From NCBI GenBank assembly GCA_012799425.1, contig JAAZLF010000054.1:1-5726 (forward strand): 5,726 nucleotides of DNA. Reading direction: 5' to 3'. Positions within the stretch are counted from its first letter, which is position 1, and each line of letters begins with the position of its first letter. Position numbers and translations under genes: made by a program. This stretch comes from Actinomycetales bacterium. GTDB taxonomy: Bacteria; Actinomycetota; Actinomycetes; Actinomycetales; Dermabacteraceae. Positions 5,381 through 5,726 of the stretch are shown here, one piece after another. The notes below the pieces were generated by a model. It saw only the letters and a program-made list of their open reading frames with translations, was not told the origin of the DNA and did no database searches.

Positions 5381-5726
5381 ATGACGCAGCGCCCGACCAT
5401 GCACGACGTCGCCGCAGCCGCCGGCGTCTCCCAGGCAGTGGTGTCCATCGTCCTCAGCGGGTCGTACGCAGGCCGCGCCTCGGAGACCACGGCGCAGCGC
5501 GTGCGGGACGCCGCATCCAAGCTCGACTATCGCCCCAATCTTCAGGCGAAGAGCCTGAAGACCGGGGTGGCCGAGATCATCGGACTGGTGGGCGACGAGG
5601 TCGCCACCGCCCCGTTCTCGGGAATGCTGATCAAGGGCGCCCAGGACCGCGCCTGGCAGGACGACCACATGCTGATGACCATCGACACCGGCGGCGACGA
5701 CGCTCTCGAGCGCGCAGCAATCGGGA
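5381..5726 (+). CDS. LacI-family transcriptional regulator, N-terminal part (3' truncated by window)
   Basis: The frame is open from ATG 5381 to the window end (115 complete codons). Residues 7-27 are the LacI HTH: MHDVAAAAGVSQAVVSIVLSG, with the usual V-A-x-x-A-G-V-S start. The third helix follows with SETTAQRVRDAASKLDYRPN (34-53), and the hinge helix is LQAKSLKTG (54-62). The periplasmic-binding-protein-like sensor domain begins at EIIGLVGDE (65-73), with FSGMLIKGAQDRA and a DDHMLMTIDTGG strand, matching the first sensor subdomain. Members are usually ~330-350 aa dimers that repress sugar-utilisation genes and respond to a sugar ligand. The recognition helix reads SQAVVSIVLSG, where many relatives have S-x-x-T-V-S-R-V-L-N, so its operator may differ from the common class. 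Target genes probably lie beyond the window; the divergent ATPase gene is not an obvious sugar target. Confidence 0.9.
   Translation, partial: MTQRPTMHDVAAAAGVSQAVVSIVLSGSYAGRASETTAQRVRDAASKLDYRPNLQAKSLKTGVAEIIGLVGDEVATAPFSGMLIKGAQDRAWQDDHMLMTIDTGGDDALERAAIG

Noticed and set aside
4960..5520. A 186-codon minus-strand frame over the intergenic region and the LacI-type gene start
   Set aside because: It begins inside the LacI HTH on the opposite strand and has a low-complexity Arg/Ser/Pro composition with no recognisable motif.
1..5726. CRISPR array, tRNA, rRNA or riboswitch
   Set aside because: No regularly spaced repeats, cloverleaf-like segment or conserved rRNA sequence was seen on either strand by eye.

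Overview
The window looks like chromosomal DNA from a high-GC Gram-positive bacterium (Actinobacteria). Coding regions are strongly GC-rich with G/C third positions. One gene carries a DUF3039-like tail, a domain I know mainly from actinobacteria, and the BRCT-tailed exonuclease and LacI-type regulator fit the same picture. I cannot place it to genus from sequence alone.

Layout. (1) Bases 1-353 (+) are the 3' end of a gene whose product ends in a BRCT domain, most like the C-terminus of actinobacterial DEDDh/DnaQ-type exonucleases. (2) Bases 425-1940 (+) hold a likely two-gene unit. A promoter overlapped by TGTCA/TGACA repeats precedes a 131-aa protein with an excisionase/MerR-like helix-turn-helix. 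Forty bases later comes a 334-aa protein with an uncharacterised N-terminal part and a DUF3039-like Cys/His C-terminus. The arrangement resembles a regulator plus effector (toxin-antitoxin-like) cassette, but that function is inferred. (3) Bases 2056-3003 (-) encode a convergent, unrecognised 315-aa protein. (4) Bases 3248-4963 (-) encode a full-length predicted ATPase of the ABC class (COG3044/PF09818) with clear Walker A, signature-like and Walker B motifs. (5) A 417-base divergent intergenic region (4964-5380) has a TTGACA box, a 9-bp inverted repeat and two short coding-like fragments. (6) Bases 5381-5726 (+) are the 5' part of a LacI-family regulator that runs off the window.

Regions 2 and 3 (about 0.4-3.2 kb) look like an accessory insert between more conserved genes. 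Their codon use is more relaxed than that of the ATPase gene, their proteins are poorly characterised, and the second gene of the unit and the opposite-strand gene converge. No transposase, integrase, tRNA, rRNA, CRISPR array or clear attachment site is visible. The most interesting candidate is the 425-1940 unit: an autoregulated-looking HTH gene driving a large DUF3039-tailed protein of unknown activity.
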